NCBI RefSeq assembly: GCF_001536285.1
Contig: NZ_FAOZ01000032.1
Coordinates: forward strand, 1 to 64,000
Direction: 5' to 3'
Length of the DNA: 64,000 bases
From: Parafrankia irregularis
GTDB lineage: Bacteria > Actinomycetota > Actinomycetes > Frankiales > Frankiaceae
A model generated the notes under the pieces. That model did no database searches and was not told where the DNA came from. It worked only from the letters and a program-made list of their open reading frames with translations. Every line of letters starts with the position of its first letter. Within the stretch, counting starts at the first letter, position 1. Of this stretch, positions 57,277 to 64,000 are shown piece by piece. The translations under genes were made by a program, and so were the position numbers.

Positions 57277-59857
57277 TGGTCTCCTCGCCGGCTTCGGCCG
57301 CCGGCGCCACGCGCTCGAGATCAGTTGCCGCGGCCGCTGTCGCCACGCTGTTCTCGCCCGACCCCGACCCCGACCCCGGGCTTGGGCTTGGGCTTGGGGC
57401 GCAGGGCGACAGACTGTGCAGCACCTCGGGAAGGTCCTCGGCATGCACCACGGTGAGAGCCCGGGTGGCCCGGGTCAGCGCCACATAGAGGTCAGCCAGG
57501 CCCCGCGTCGGCCCAGCCACGATCTCGGCCGGTTCGACCAGGACCACCGCGTCGAACTCCAGCCCCTTGGAATCGGCCACAGTGAGGACCACGACCGGGG
57601 CGTCCAGCAGGTCGAGCTCCGGGCGGGCCCGACCTGCACGTGCGTGGCTCGACCCGTCTGCCTCGGGCTCGTCTGGCTGGCCCGGTGCCGCAAGCGCCGG
57701 TGCCGCGTCGCGCAGAGCCGCCCGAAGGACCGCGACCCGCCCCGGTGCGCTGATCACCGCGACCCGCCCGCCGCTCACCTCCGCCGCGGCGTCGATGGCG
57801 GCCGCGACCACGCCGCGCACAAGCTCGCCCTCGGCCGCCGAACCACCCGCCGCTACCGAGGAACTCCCAGCCGGTACCTCCCCCGCGCTCACGGCGATCC
57901 GCACGACGCGGGGGCGCCGCCCCACCGAACGGACTGAGCGCGGCGCCTCGGCGGCCGGGTCGGCGGCGGTCAGGACATCGGCCGCGACGTCCATGATCTC
58001 GCTGGGCGTGCGGTAGTTCACGGTGAGCCGCTCAACGGCGTAGTGGGTCACCGCCGGCCCCAGCAGTTCGCCCCAGCTGGTCGGGGCCCCCGGGCGGGCA
58101 CCCTGGGCCAGGTCGCCCACGAGGGTCGCCGTCCGGCCGGGGCACCGCCGCCACAGCAGGCGCCACAGCATCGGCGAGACCTCCTGCGCCTCATCGACGA
58201 TGAGGTGCCCGAAGGTCCAGGAACGATCACCGCTCGCGTGCTCGGCGGCGGCACGGCGCTGCCGCGGTGCCGTCCAGCGCTGCGCGATCGTGTCCGCGTC
58301 GATCCTGTCGTTCAGGCCGAGCATCTCCAGCACCCCGTGGGCGTACTCGCGCTCCGCCGTGCGCTCCGCCTCCACCCGCCGCTCCTCCGCCCGGCGGGCC
58401 TGTTCGTCGAGGTCGCCGAGCAGTTCCGCCGCCTCGTCGAGCAGCGGAACGTCGGCCGGGGTCCAGCGGACCTCCTCGGCCTTGGCTCGGCGCAGCAACG
58501 CACGCTCGGCCGCGGTGAGATGGGTGCCCGCCGCGCGACCGAGCAGGTCGGGCGAGGCATAGAGGTCGGCCAGCAGCCGGGCCGGGGTGAGCACCGGCCA
58601 CAGGTCGTTCAGCGCCCGGCGCACCTCGCGGTCCGTCCACAGGTCCGACCGGATCTCGCCGCGCTCCTCCTGGTCGAACAGCCCCTTCGGCAGCTGGGTC
58701 ACGACCTGGTTCGTCAGCACGTTCAGCAGCTCGCGCAGGAAGATCCCACGGGCGGAGTTGTGCGGGCGGCGACTGCGGCGGGCCCTGGTCCGGGCCCGGG
58801 CGATGGTGTCCCGATCGAGCTGGAGCTCGTACTCACCGTGGCGCAGCCGAAGCCCGCGGCCGGGGACTCGCTGCCGGTCCCGGACCGCGCCGGCGATCAC
58901 CGCGGCCATCCGCTCGTCGCCCTTGAGCACAGCCACCGCGACCGGTTCCTCGCCGGTCGCCTCGATTCCGGGGAACAGCCGCGCCGGCGTCGCGAACATC
59001 ACCCCGGTCTCGCCGAGGGAAGGCAACACCTGCTCGATATACCGCAGGAAGACAGGGCTGGGGCCGACCACGAGCACACCGGAACGCAGCAACCGGTCGC
59101 GGTGGGTGTAAAGCAGGTAGGCCGCCCGGTGCAGAGCCACCGCGGTCTTTCCGGTGCCAGGCCCGCCGTCGACGACCAGCACCGCGTTCGCGTCGGCGCG
59201 GATGATCCGGTCCTGCTCCGCCTGCAGGGTCGAGACGATGTCGTGCATGCGTCCCGTGCGGGGCGCGGAAAGTGCCTCCAGCAGCATCGTGTCCCCCGAC
59301 TCGGGCACGTCGCTGCCAACACCAACCCCAGCGCCAGCTCCAACTCCAGCACCGGTTCCAGCGCCGGTTCCAGCACCGGTTCCGGCGCCGGCGCTCGCGG
59401 CGGCCATGAACGCCTGCGGGTCCAACGGATCGTCCGCGATGCCGGTGACCCGCCGGCCGCGGGTCCGCAGATGGCGCCGACGCACCAGCCCGCGCGGGTC
59501 GGCGATCGTGGCCTGGTAGAAGGCGGTCGCGACAGGAGCACGCCAGTCCACCAGGATCGGCTCCTGCTCCTGGTCGGAAAGCCCGATCCGGCCGATGTAG
59601 GTACGGCCCCCGTCGACGTTGTCCATCGCTCCGAAGCACAGCCGCCCTTCGGCGGCATCGAGCCGCGAAAGCCGGTCGGCATGCGTCGCGGCAAACACGT
59701 CGCGCTCCACGATCGACTGCGGAGTACCGGTGCCGGCCTCCATCAGGACCTGCCTGAGCTGGGCACGCGTAGTCTCGCGGATCTCGTCGAGGCGCGTGTA
59801 GAGGGTGTCGACGTAGGCCTGCTCGCGCGCAAGCTCCGCGTCACGTGTCGTCGGCAC
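57245..59857 (-). CDS. helR: HelR-like RNA polymerase recycling ATPase (HelD family)
   Basis: 870 residues. N-terminal coiled-coil arm (ELAREQAYVDTLYTRLDEIR, ETTRAQLRQVL), then the HelR hallmark YIGRIGLSDQEQEPILVDWR followed by APVATAFYQAT. Walker A is GGPGTGKTAVALHRAAYLLY at 231-238. Later superfamily 1 motifs include FGHLIVDEAQEVSPMLWRLL, TATLVGDLAQGARPG, ERLTVNYRTPSEIMDVAADV and VLTVADSKGLEFDAVVLV with ALTRATRAL. HelD-type enzymes pull RNA polymerase off stalled complexes; HelR in Streptomyces gives rifampicin tolerance. A Gly/Ala/Thr/Val-only stretch at 154-182 lies where the arm meets the ATPase. No rifampicin-associated element is evident upstream. Confidence 0.87.
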   Translation of the reverse strand: MPTTRDAELAREQAYVDTLYTRLDEIRETTRAQLRQVLMEAGTGTPQSIVERDVFAATHADRLSRLDAAEGRLCFGAMDNVDGGRTYIGRIGLSDQEQEPILVDWRAPVATAFYQATIADPRGLVRRRHLRTRGRRVTGIADDPLDPQAFMAAASAGAGTGAGTGAGTGAGVGAGAGVGVGSDVPESGDTMLLEALSAPRTGRMHDIVSTLQAEQDRIIRADANAVLVVDGGPGTGKTAVALHRAAYLLYTHRDRLLRSGVLVVGPSPVFLRYIEQVLPSLGETGVMFATPARLFPGIEATGEEPVAVAVLKGDERMAAVIAGAVRDRQRVPGRGLRLRHGEYELQLDRDTIARARTRARRSRRPHNSARGIFLRELLNVLTNQVVTQLPKGLFDQEERGEIRSDLWTDREVRRALNDLWPVLTPARLLADLYASPDLLGRAAGTHLTAAERALLRRAKAEEVRWTPADVPLLDEAAELLGDLDEQARRAEERRVEAERTAEREYAHGVLEMLGLNDRIDADTIAQRWTAPRQRRAAAEHASGDRSWTFGHLIVDEAQEVSPMLWRLLWRRCPGRTATLVGDLAQGARPGAPTSWGELLGPAVTHYAVERLTVNYRTPSEIMDVAADVLTAADPAAEAPRSVRSVGRRPRVVRIAVSAGEVPAGSSSVAAGGSAAEGELVRGVVAAAIDAAAEVSGGRVAVISAPGRVAVLRAALRDAAPALAAPGQPDEPEADGSSHARAGRARPELDLLDAPVVVLTVADSKGLEFDAVVLVEPAEIVAGPTRGLADLYVALTRATRALTVVHAEDLPEVLHSLSPCAPSPSPSPGSGSGSGENSVATAAAATDLERVAPAAEAGEETITGRQLHLLW

Positions 59858-60194
59858 CTTGTGTTTCCTTCCCCACGGCTGGCTGGCCGAGGTCGAAACG
59901 GGCGGCGGATGGCCGATGGTGGGCCCGTACAGCCCACCACACTCAGATCATCCCGTCTGATCATCCCGTCTGACGACGCCCCGGCCAGGACGTGTCCTGG
60001 AGGCCCGACCGCCGCCAGGCGGCCGTCCAGGCCAGCACCCCACACGCCGACACATCGACCACTGCGGGGCGAGGCATCGACGCGCGGCCGCGGACGCGAC
60101 TTTCGTCCCACCACACACGCTACGTCCGTCCGGCCGGCGGAGGACGGATGGAAGACGTGACGATGAACGTTTTCTCCCGGACGCCCGGCCGGCC
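59858..60194. other. intergenic region upstream of HelR-like gene
   Basis: No gene is supported. It contains the direct repeat tgatcatcccgtc twice (59944-59956 region and next copy), and a short inverted pair gtgggc/gcccac around 59920-59935. It is the likely promoter region for helR. Confidence 0.5.
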
Positions 60195-60863
60195 TCATCC
60201 TCCGTGGGAGGCCGCCTGCCTGCGCACCTCCTCGGCGTCGTGCTCGAGCCGGGTGCGCACCAGCGCCGCGACCAGCCGCGGGATGTCCTCGCGCTCGACC
60301 AGCGCGCTCAGTGTCCGGACGTCTCTGGGCAGCCCCAGGTCGCCCGCCGACTGCAACGCACGTTGATCCGCGTAGGGCACCAGTTCGTCCCATGCCGCCT
60401 GGGCTTCACGCAGGAAGATGTCCGCGCCCACCGGCCCGATTCCCTTGATCTTCTGGAGCAGCAGCCGTTCGCGTTCCGGCGTGTGGTCCGCCTCGTCCCG
60501 CAGGCGCCGGATGTCGCCGTCGTAGGTGTCCAGCAGATAGCCGCACGCGTCGGCGAGGATGCGCGAGGTGCTCTCGTCGTAGCGCGCGTAGCCGCTCTGG
60601 TTGAGCACGCGGGTCCGGTCGGCCCAGCTCGTCTCGCTCATCGCGGCAGCCGTGGTGGTCCAGCCCTGCTCGCGCAACGCCCGGAAGGCGTCGACGGCGA
60701 CTGACGTACGGATCCGCGCGCTCGCCAGCAGAGCGAAGAGCAACAGCTCGAACATCGCCTCGGCCGTGTCGGCGGGGACGTCCACACCGAGCTCGTCGGC
60801 GAAGGTGCGGCCGTGCCGCGCGAGCAGCTCTCCCACGACCACCTCGGGGTCTGTTCCAGCCAT
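60195..60863 (-). CDS. HhH-GPD-like DNA repair protein (endonuclease III-like)
   Basis: 222 residues from ATG at 60863. The helical HhH-GPD layout is visible: EAMFELLLFALLASARIRTS, AFRALREQGWTTTAAAMSET, YDESTSRILADACGYLLDTY and a helix-hairpin-helix LLLQKIKGIGPVGADIFLRE. The catalytic Asp of glycosylases would fall after this in VPYADQRALQSA; Lys of endonuclease III is not obvious, and there is no Fe-S cysteine cluster at the C terminus. It is a divergent member; base specificity unknown, and it may bind DNA without cutting. Confidence 0.75.
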   Translation of the reverse strand: MAGTDPEVVVGELLARHGRTFADELGVDVPADTAEAMFELLLFALLASARIRTSVAVDAFRALREQGWTTTAAAMSETSWADRTRVLNQSGYARYDESTSRILADACGYLLDTYDGDIRRLRDEADHTPERERLLLQKIKGIGPVGADIFLREAQAAWDELVPYADQRALQSAGDLGLPRDVRTLSALVEREDIPRLVAALVRTRLEHDAEEVRRQAASHGG

Positions 60864-60982
60864 GAAGCTGGGTTACCCGCCGTCAGGCCGGCCGACGCTC
60901 GGCTGTCAAGCCCAGGTGCCCCCGATCCTGAGCCAGCCCGGACGTCTCAGTCGCCCCGGACGTCTCAGTCGTCCCGGAGGTC

Positions 60983-61942
60983 TCAGCCAGCCCAGAAGTC
61001 CTCGATCAGCCGGACGAGCTCGTGCGGCCGGTCGCTCTGTACCGAATGCCCCGCACCGGCCACCACGACGGTGCGCATCGACGGCAGGTGGCGGCGGAAC
61101 CGCTCGACGTCCTCGTCGTGCACGAACGGCGACTCGCCGCCCCGCACGAGCAGCAGCGGAGCGGTGATCGCGCCCACCTCCTCCCACAGCTGCCCCATGT
61201 CGAGGAGACTGTTCTTTCCTGTGCTGGCGTTACCCAGGTCGTAGCGCCACGCCCACCGGCCGTCGGGCCGCTGGTAGGCGTTGTGACGTACCCCGCGGCG
61301 CACGCCCGACGCCGGGCGGTGCGGGCTGAGGCTGATCGCGGCCTGCGCCATCTGTTCGAACGAGTCGAAGGTTGGCGGGCCGCCGACCAGCGCCACCGCG
61401 CCACGCTGTGTCGTGCTCATCGCCTGGACTCTGGCGGCCGACTCCGGGGTGACGTCCACGAGCACCACCCGTGGGCACAGGTGCGGGCGGGTTGCCGCCA
61501 GGCGGATGGCCGTCGCGCCACCCAGCGACATCCCGACGACGAGCTGGGGTTTCGGCGCGACGGCCAGCATGCCCGCCGCGATCGCGTCGGCGTTCGCCCA
61601 CGGCCCGTAGTCCCGGTCCTGGCGCCAGGAGGAGTGCCCGTGCCCGGGCAGGTCAAAGGCAACGGCCGGACGGCCGAGCGCCAGCACCACCGAATCCCAG
61701 GTGTGGGCGTTCTGTCCGCCGCCGTGCAGGAAGACGACCTCGGGTTCGACCGAGCCCCACCGCAGGTAGCTCAGCCGGCGCCCCGGCTCGATCTCGAGGT
61801 GACCGCGGCGGACGTCCGGCCGGCCATGGTGCGGAAGGCCCAGCTCCTCCGCGTTCTCGTGGAGCAGCCCGAACTCGTCGTAGTCGATGGTGGCATCAGG
61901 GTGCTCGACACCCGGCGCGTTCGTACCCGGCGCATCCGTCAC
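60983..61942 (-). CDS. alpha/beta hydrolase
   Basis: 319 residues. Fold marks: oxyanion strand VVFLHGGGQNAHTWDSVVLA, AVAFDLPGHGHSSW, nucleophile elbow LVVGMSLGGATAIRLAA, acidic residue region LLLVRGGESPFVHDEDVERF, and catalytic His VVVAGAGHSVQSDRPHE. The N-terminal 45 residues are extra (EFGLLHENAEELGLPHHGRP). The substrate is unknown. It lies upstream of a divergent acyl-CoA dehydrogenase, with 187 nt between starts. Confidence 0.88.
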   Translation of the reverse strand: MTDAPGTNAPGVEHPDATIDYDEFGLLHENAEELGLPHHGRPDVRRGHLEIEPGRRLSYLRWGSVEPEVVFLHGGGQNAHTWDSVVLALGRPAVAFDLPGHGHSSWRQDRDYGPWANADAIAAGMLAVAPKPQLVVGMSLGGATAIRLAATRPHLCPRVVLVDVTPESAARVQAMSTTQRGAVALVGGPPTFDSFEQMAQAAISLSPHRPASGVRRGVRHNAYQRPDGRWAWRYDLGNASTGKNSLLDMGQLWEEVGAITAPLLLVRGGESPFVHDEDVERFRRHLPSMRTVVVAGAGHSVQSDRPHELVRLIEDFWAG

Positions 61943-62052
61943 GTTGCCGCCTCGCTCTCGTCACCGTCAGTTCGGTCGCCGGGAATCGCGGCCAAGGCTA
62001 CCCGGCGGTAGGTTCAAGGAGTTCAAGGAGAATGTAGGACCTGTCGGGCCTT

Positions 62053-62096
62053 TCACGTGTCGATCCGGGGCGCGTCACGTGTCGATCCGGGGCGCG
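62053..62096. repeat. two perfect 22-bp tandem repeats upstream of an acyl-CoA dehydrogenase
   Basis: 62053-62074 and 62075-62096 are identical and each starts tcacgtgt, including the palindrome cacgtg. They end 33 nt before the start of the gene at 62130 and lie in the divergent region shared with the hydrolase gene. Tandem identical sites suggest a regulator-binding array. A second short tandem (gttcaagga twice) is at about 62012-62030. Confidence 0.8.
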
Positions 62097-62129
62097 CCGG
62101 AACGCCGGCCGGGATGACGGAGGGACACC

Positions 62130-63341
62130 ATGAGCTTCAGTCTCGACCTCACCGACGAGCAGACGGAGCTGCGATCGTGGGTGCATGGCTTCGCCGAGGA
62201 AGTGGTGCGGCCCGCCGCCTCCGAATGGGACGAACGGGAGGAGACTCCCTGGCCGGTCATCCAGGAAGCGGCGAAGATCGGCCTCTACAACTTCGACACG
62301 CTGTCCACGCTCTGGTTCGAGCCGACGGGGCTGTCCCTGCCGATCCTGTCCGAGGAGCTGTTCTGGGGCGACGCGGGCATCGGCATGTCCATCATGGGCA
62401 CCTCCCTCGCGGTCGCCGGGATCGCCTCCTCGGGCACACTGGAGCAGGTCGGTGAGTGGGTGCCCGCCTGCTTCGGCGACGCCGCCGATCCGAAGGTGGC
62501 CGCGTACTGCGTCTCCGAGCCCCACGCCGGCTCCGACGTCTCGTCGATGCGGGTCCGGGCTCGTTACGACGAGGCCACCGACGAATGGGTCCTGAACGGC
62601 CAGAAGGCGTGGATCACCAACGGCGGCATCGCCAACGTGCACGTCGTCGTCGCCTCGGTGGACCCGGCGCTGCGGGCACGCGGCCAGGCGTCGTTCGTGG
62701 TCCCCCCGGGCACTCCCGGCCTCAGCTCCACTCGGAAGATCAAGAAGCTGGGGCTGCGCGCCTCCCACACCGCCGACGTCTTCCTGGACGACGTCCGCGT
62801 CCCGGGGCGCTGCCTGCTCGGCGGCAAGGAGAAGCTGGACGAGCGGCTCGCCCGCGCCAGGGAGGGCACCGGTTCGGCGGGGCAGACCGCGCTGGCGACC
62901 TTCGAGATAAGCCGCCCCACGGTCGGCGCCCAGGCGGTGGGCATCGCCCGCGCCGCCTACGAGTACGCACTCGACTACGCCCGCGGCCGCGAGCAGTTCG
63001 GGCGCCCGATCATCACCAACCAGGCCGTGTCGTTCGCGCTCGCCGACATGCGGATGGAGATCGACGCCGCACGGCTGCTGATCTGGCGCGCGGCCTGGAT
63101 GGGGCGCAACGAACGCGAGTTCACGGCCGGCGAGGGCTCGATGTCGAAGCTGAAGGCCGGCGAGGTCGCGGTATGGGCGACTGAGAAGGCCGTCCAGATC
63201 CTCGGCGGAGCCGGCTACAGCCGCGAACACCCCGTCGAAAGAATGTATCGAGACGCAAAAATTTACACCATTTTCGAGGGCACGTCGGAAATTCAACGGC
63301 TCGTGGTCGCCCGAGCGATCTCCGGAATGCGCCTGTCCTGA
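62130..63341 (+). CDS. acyl-CoA dehydrogenase
   Basis: 403 residues from ATG at 62130, with GGAGGGA 5-6 nt upstream. Full FadE fold: SLDLTDEQTELRSWVHGFAE, AAYCVSEPHAGSDVSSMRVR (FAD region), EWVLNGQKAWITNGGIANVH, KIKKLGLRASHTADVFLDDV, YARGREQFGRPIITNQAVSF and the catalytic end KIYTIFEGTSEIQRLVVARA with the Glu. It appears active and of ordinary length. Substrate unknown. A relic of another acyl-CoA dehydrogenase gene follows at 63405-63835. Confidence 0.93.
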   Translation: MSFSLDLTDEQTELRSWVHGFAEEVVRPAASEWDEREETPWPVIQEAAKIGLYNFDTLSTLWFEPTGLSLPILSEELFWGDAGIGMSIMGTSLAVAGIASSGTLEQVGEWVPACFGDAADPKVAAYCVSEPHAGSDVSSMRVRARYDEATDEWVLNGQKAWITNGGIANVHVVVASVDPALRARGQASFVVPPGTPGLSSTRKIKKLGLRASHTADVFLDDVRVPGRCLLGGKEKLDERLARAREGTGSAGQTALATFEISRPTVGAQAVGIARAAYEYALDYARGREQFGRPIITNQAVSFALADMRMEIDAARLLIWRAAWMGRNEREFTAGEGSMSKLKAGEVAVWATEKAVQILGGAGYSREHPVERMYRDAKIYTIFEGTSEIQRLVVARAISGMRLS

Positions 63342-63404
63342 CCCTTCCTCCGGCCGGCGCGTCCCAACCACCGCGACCGGCGCTGCCGCTGGACAAGCTC
63401 CGAG

Positions 63405-63835
63405 GGCTCTGATCGCCGGGGAGTCCGCCACAAGATCACGAGCTTCGCGTTGGCCGACATGCCGGTGGGCAGGCATTGAGGATTTTGGTTACGTGAACGA
63501 CCAAAATCCTCACCTTTTGCCGATCACTACCTCGCCCCGCACCCCTTTCGCGCCTTTTGCTACAAATTTACGGAGCGGTGCGGCGGCACGGAATCCCCTC
63601 AGCGATCGTCAGAGCTCCCCGCCGCCAGTCGACGACGGACTCTGGGACGACGAACGCCCTCAGCCCCTCGAACCGCCGTCCCGAGCCCCGGACATCCGGA
63701 CGGGGCAGCGACCCGAGGCCCGACGGGGCCATCCACAACCGGACACCCTATCGAAATAATATCTCCACACGAGAAAATTTATACGATTCCTGAAGATTCC
63801 CCAGAGATTCGACGGCCAAAGGCAACCCGGGTGAC
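63405..63835 (+). pseudogene. relic of an acyl-CoA dehydrogenase 3' end
   Basis: Two pieces in the right order match the intact neighbour but are interrupted. Piece 1 (63429-63479) reads HKITSFALADMPVGRH then stop, with SFALADM identical to the neighbour at about 63027-63047. Piece 2 (63741-63816) aligns without gaps to 63225-63300 at about 68% of bases and reads GHPIEIISPHEKIYTIPEDS then PEIRR, against EHPVERMYRDAKIYTIFEGT then SEIQR. A 2-nt loss sits just upstream of piece 2. The distance between the pieces is about 105 nt longer than in an intact gene, as if something were inserted; the hairpin repeat lies there. Confidence 0.65.
63477..63545. repeat. dispersed hairpin repeat, third copy
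   Basis: tgaggattttggt (63477-63489) and its exact reverse complement (63500-63512) flank a 10-nt loop. The right arm and the following cac-ttttgc run and a later cacccctttcgc match the copy at 291-345 in part, and the arms match the stem of 16502-16555. Confidence 0.7.
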
Positions 63836-64000
63836 CTCAAGAATGAGACCGTCTCGACCCGGAGCATCACGACCACCGGGCGCGACACCCGCACACAACA
63901 CCTGACCGACGAAAGATCCATCAGTCATCCACGATGGCACCTCGGAGGCCGCGACAGAGGCGTCACTCGCCGCACCAGTCGTCGCAGAACAATTTTCCCC

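Larger units (their letters stand above)
63342..64000. other. 659-nt end region holding a dehydrogenase relic and a repeat, no intact gene
   Basis: No intact gene is supported. The 88-residue frame at 63493-63759 starts inside a hairpin repeat and is Pro/Arg-rich. The region holds a decayed acyl-CoA dehydrogenase fragment, listed separately, and the third copy of the dispersed repeat. Confidence 0.65.

Noticed and set aside
58043-60160. 705-residue plus-strand frame over the HelR-like gene
   Set aside because: Antisense shadow of a full-length HelD family gene.
63493-63759. 88-residue frame near the window end
   Set aside because: Starts within the hairpin repeat and overlaps the dehydrogenase relic out of frame.

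Overview
The window is very GC-rich DNA with dense, often overlapping genes, frequent GTG starts and actinobacterial gene families (GvpO/S-type gas vesicle genes, an F420-dependent luciferase-like oxidoreductase, a HelR-type ATPase, paired FadE dehydrogenases, a Liv permease-permease-ATPase fusion). A Frankia-like (Frankiales) chromosome is my best guess. I see no rRNA, tRNA or CRISPR array.

Layout. (1) 1-8.4 kb: accessory stretch, by eye richer in A/T than the rest. It holds a membrane-anchored PLD-like protein, an acyl-CoA dehydrogenase-like flavoprotein, a GNAT acetyltransferase, an 848-residue protein joining a P-loop ATPase, a HEPN-type RNxxxH motif and a C-terminal SAM methyltransferase, and a partner protein ending in two membrane helices. 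(2) 8.3-14.8 kb: the conserved, functionally uncharacterised STM4011-STM4015 gene set (two radical SAM proteins, a sulfatase-fold protein, an ATP-grasp-like protein and a leucine-rich-repeat protein), split by an IS605-type tnpB that has lost its RuvC-I segment. (3) 15-21.9 kb: an expansin-like lipoprotein and a branched-chain amino-acid type ABC importer whose two permeases and one ATPase are fused in a single chain. (4) 21.9-31.4 kb: an SRPBCC protein, a DUF6328 membrane protein, a coupled methyltransferase/haem-oxygenase-like pair and a nine-gene gas vesicle operon (gvpO-J-L-S-K-A-F-Y-Z in transcription order) with overlapping start and stop codons. (5) 31.5-42.3 kb: stress or dormancy-type genes (CYTH-CHAD, ChaB/Rho-N, thiamine-diphosphate enzyme, CBS protein, F420 enzyme, SpoIIE phosphatase, hemerythrin, SurE, PfkB kinase). 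(6) 42.4-54.6 kb: lipoproteins, a Tat-exported PhoX-like protein, IPP isomerase, an adjacent FadE pair, acetamidase/formamidase, a molybdopterin oxidoreductase with a flavin reductase, and an orphan ABC binding protein. (7) 54.7-63.4 kb: an ABC exporter, a HelR-like RNA polymerase ATPase, a HhH protein, an alpha/beta hydrolase and an acyl-CoA dehydrogenase, followed by the relic of another acyl-CoA dehydrogenase.

The strongest candidates for undescribed biology are the ATPase-HEPN-methyltransferase protein with its membrane partner (4509-8364), the STM401x cluster carrying a nuclease-defective TnpB (8311-14760), and a dispersed hairpin repeat seen three times (about 290, 16530 and 63495), one copy lying inside the acyl-CoA dehydrogenase relic. 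Gas vesicles, CHAD, hemerythrin, CBS, thiamine-diphosphate, F420 and PfkB genes lying together suggest a hypoxia, stress or dormancy island; this is inferred from gene content, not from a proven regulator.
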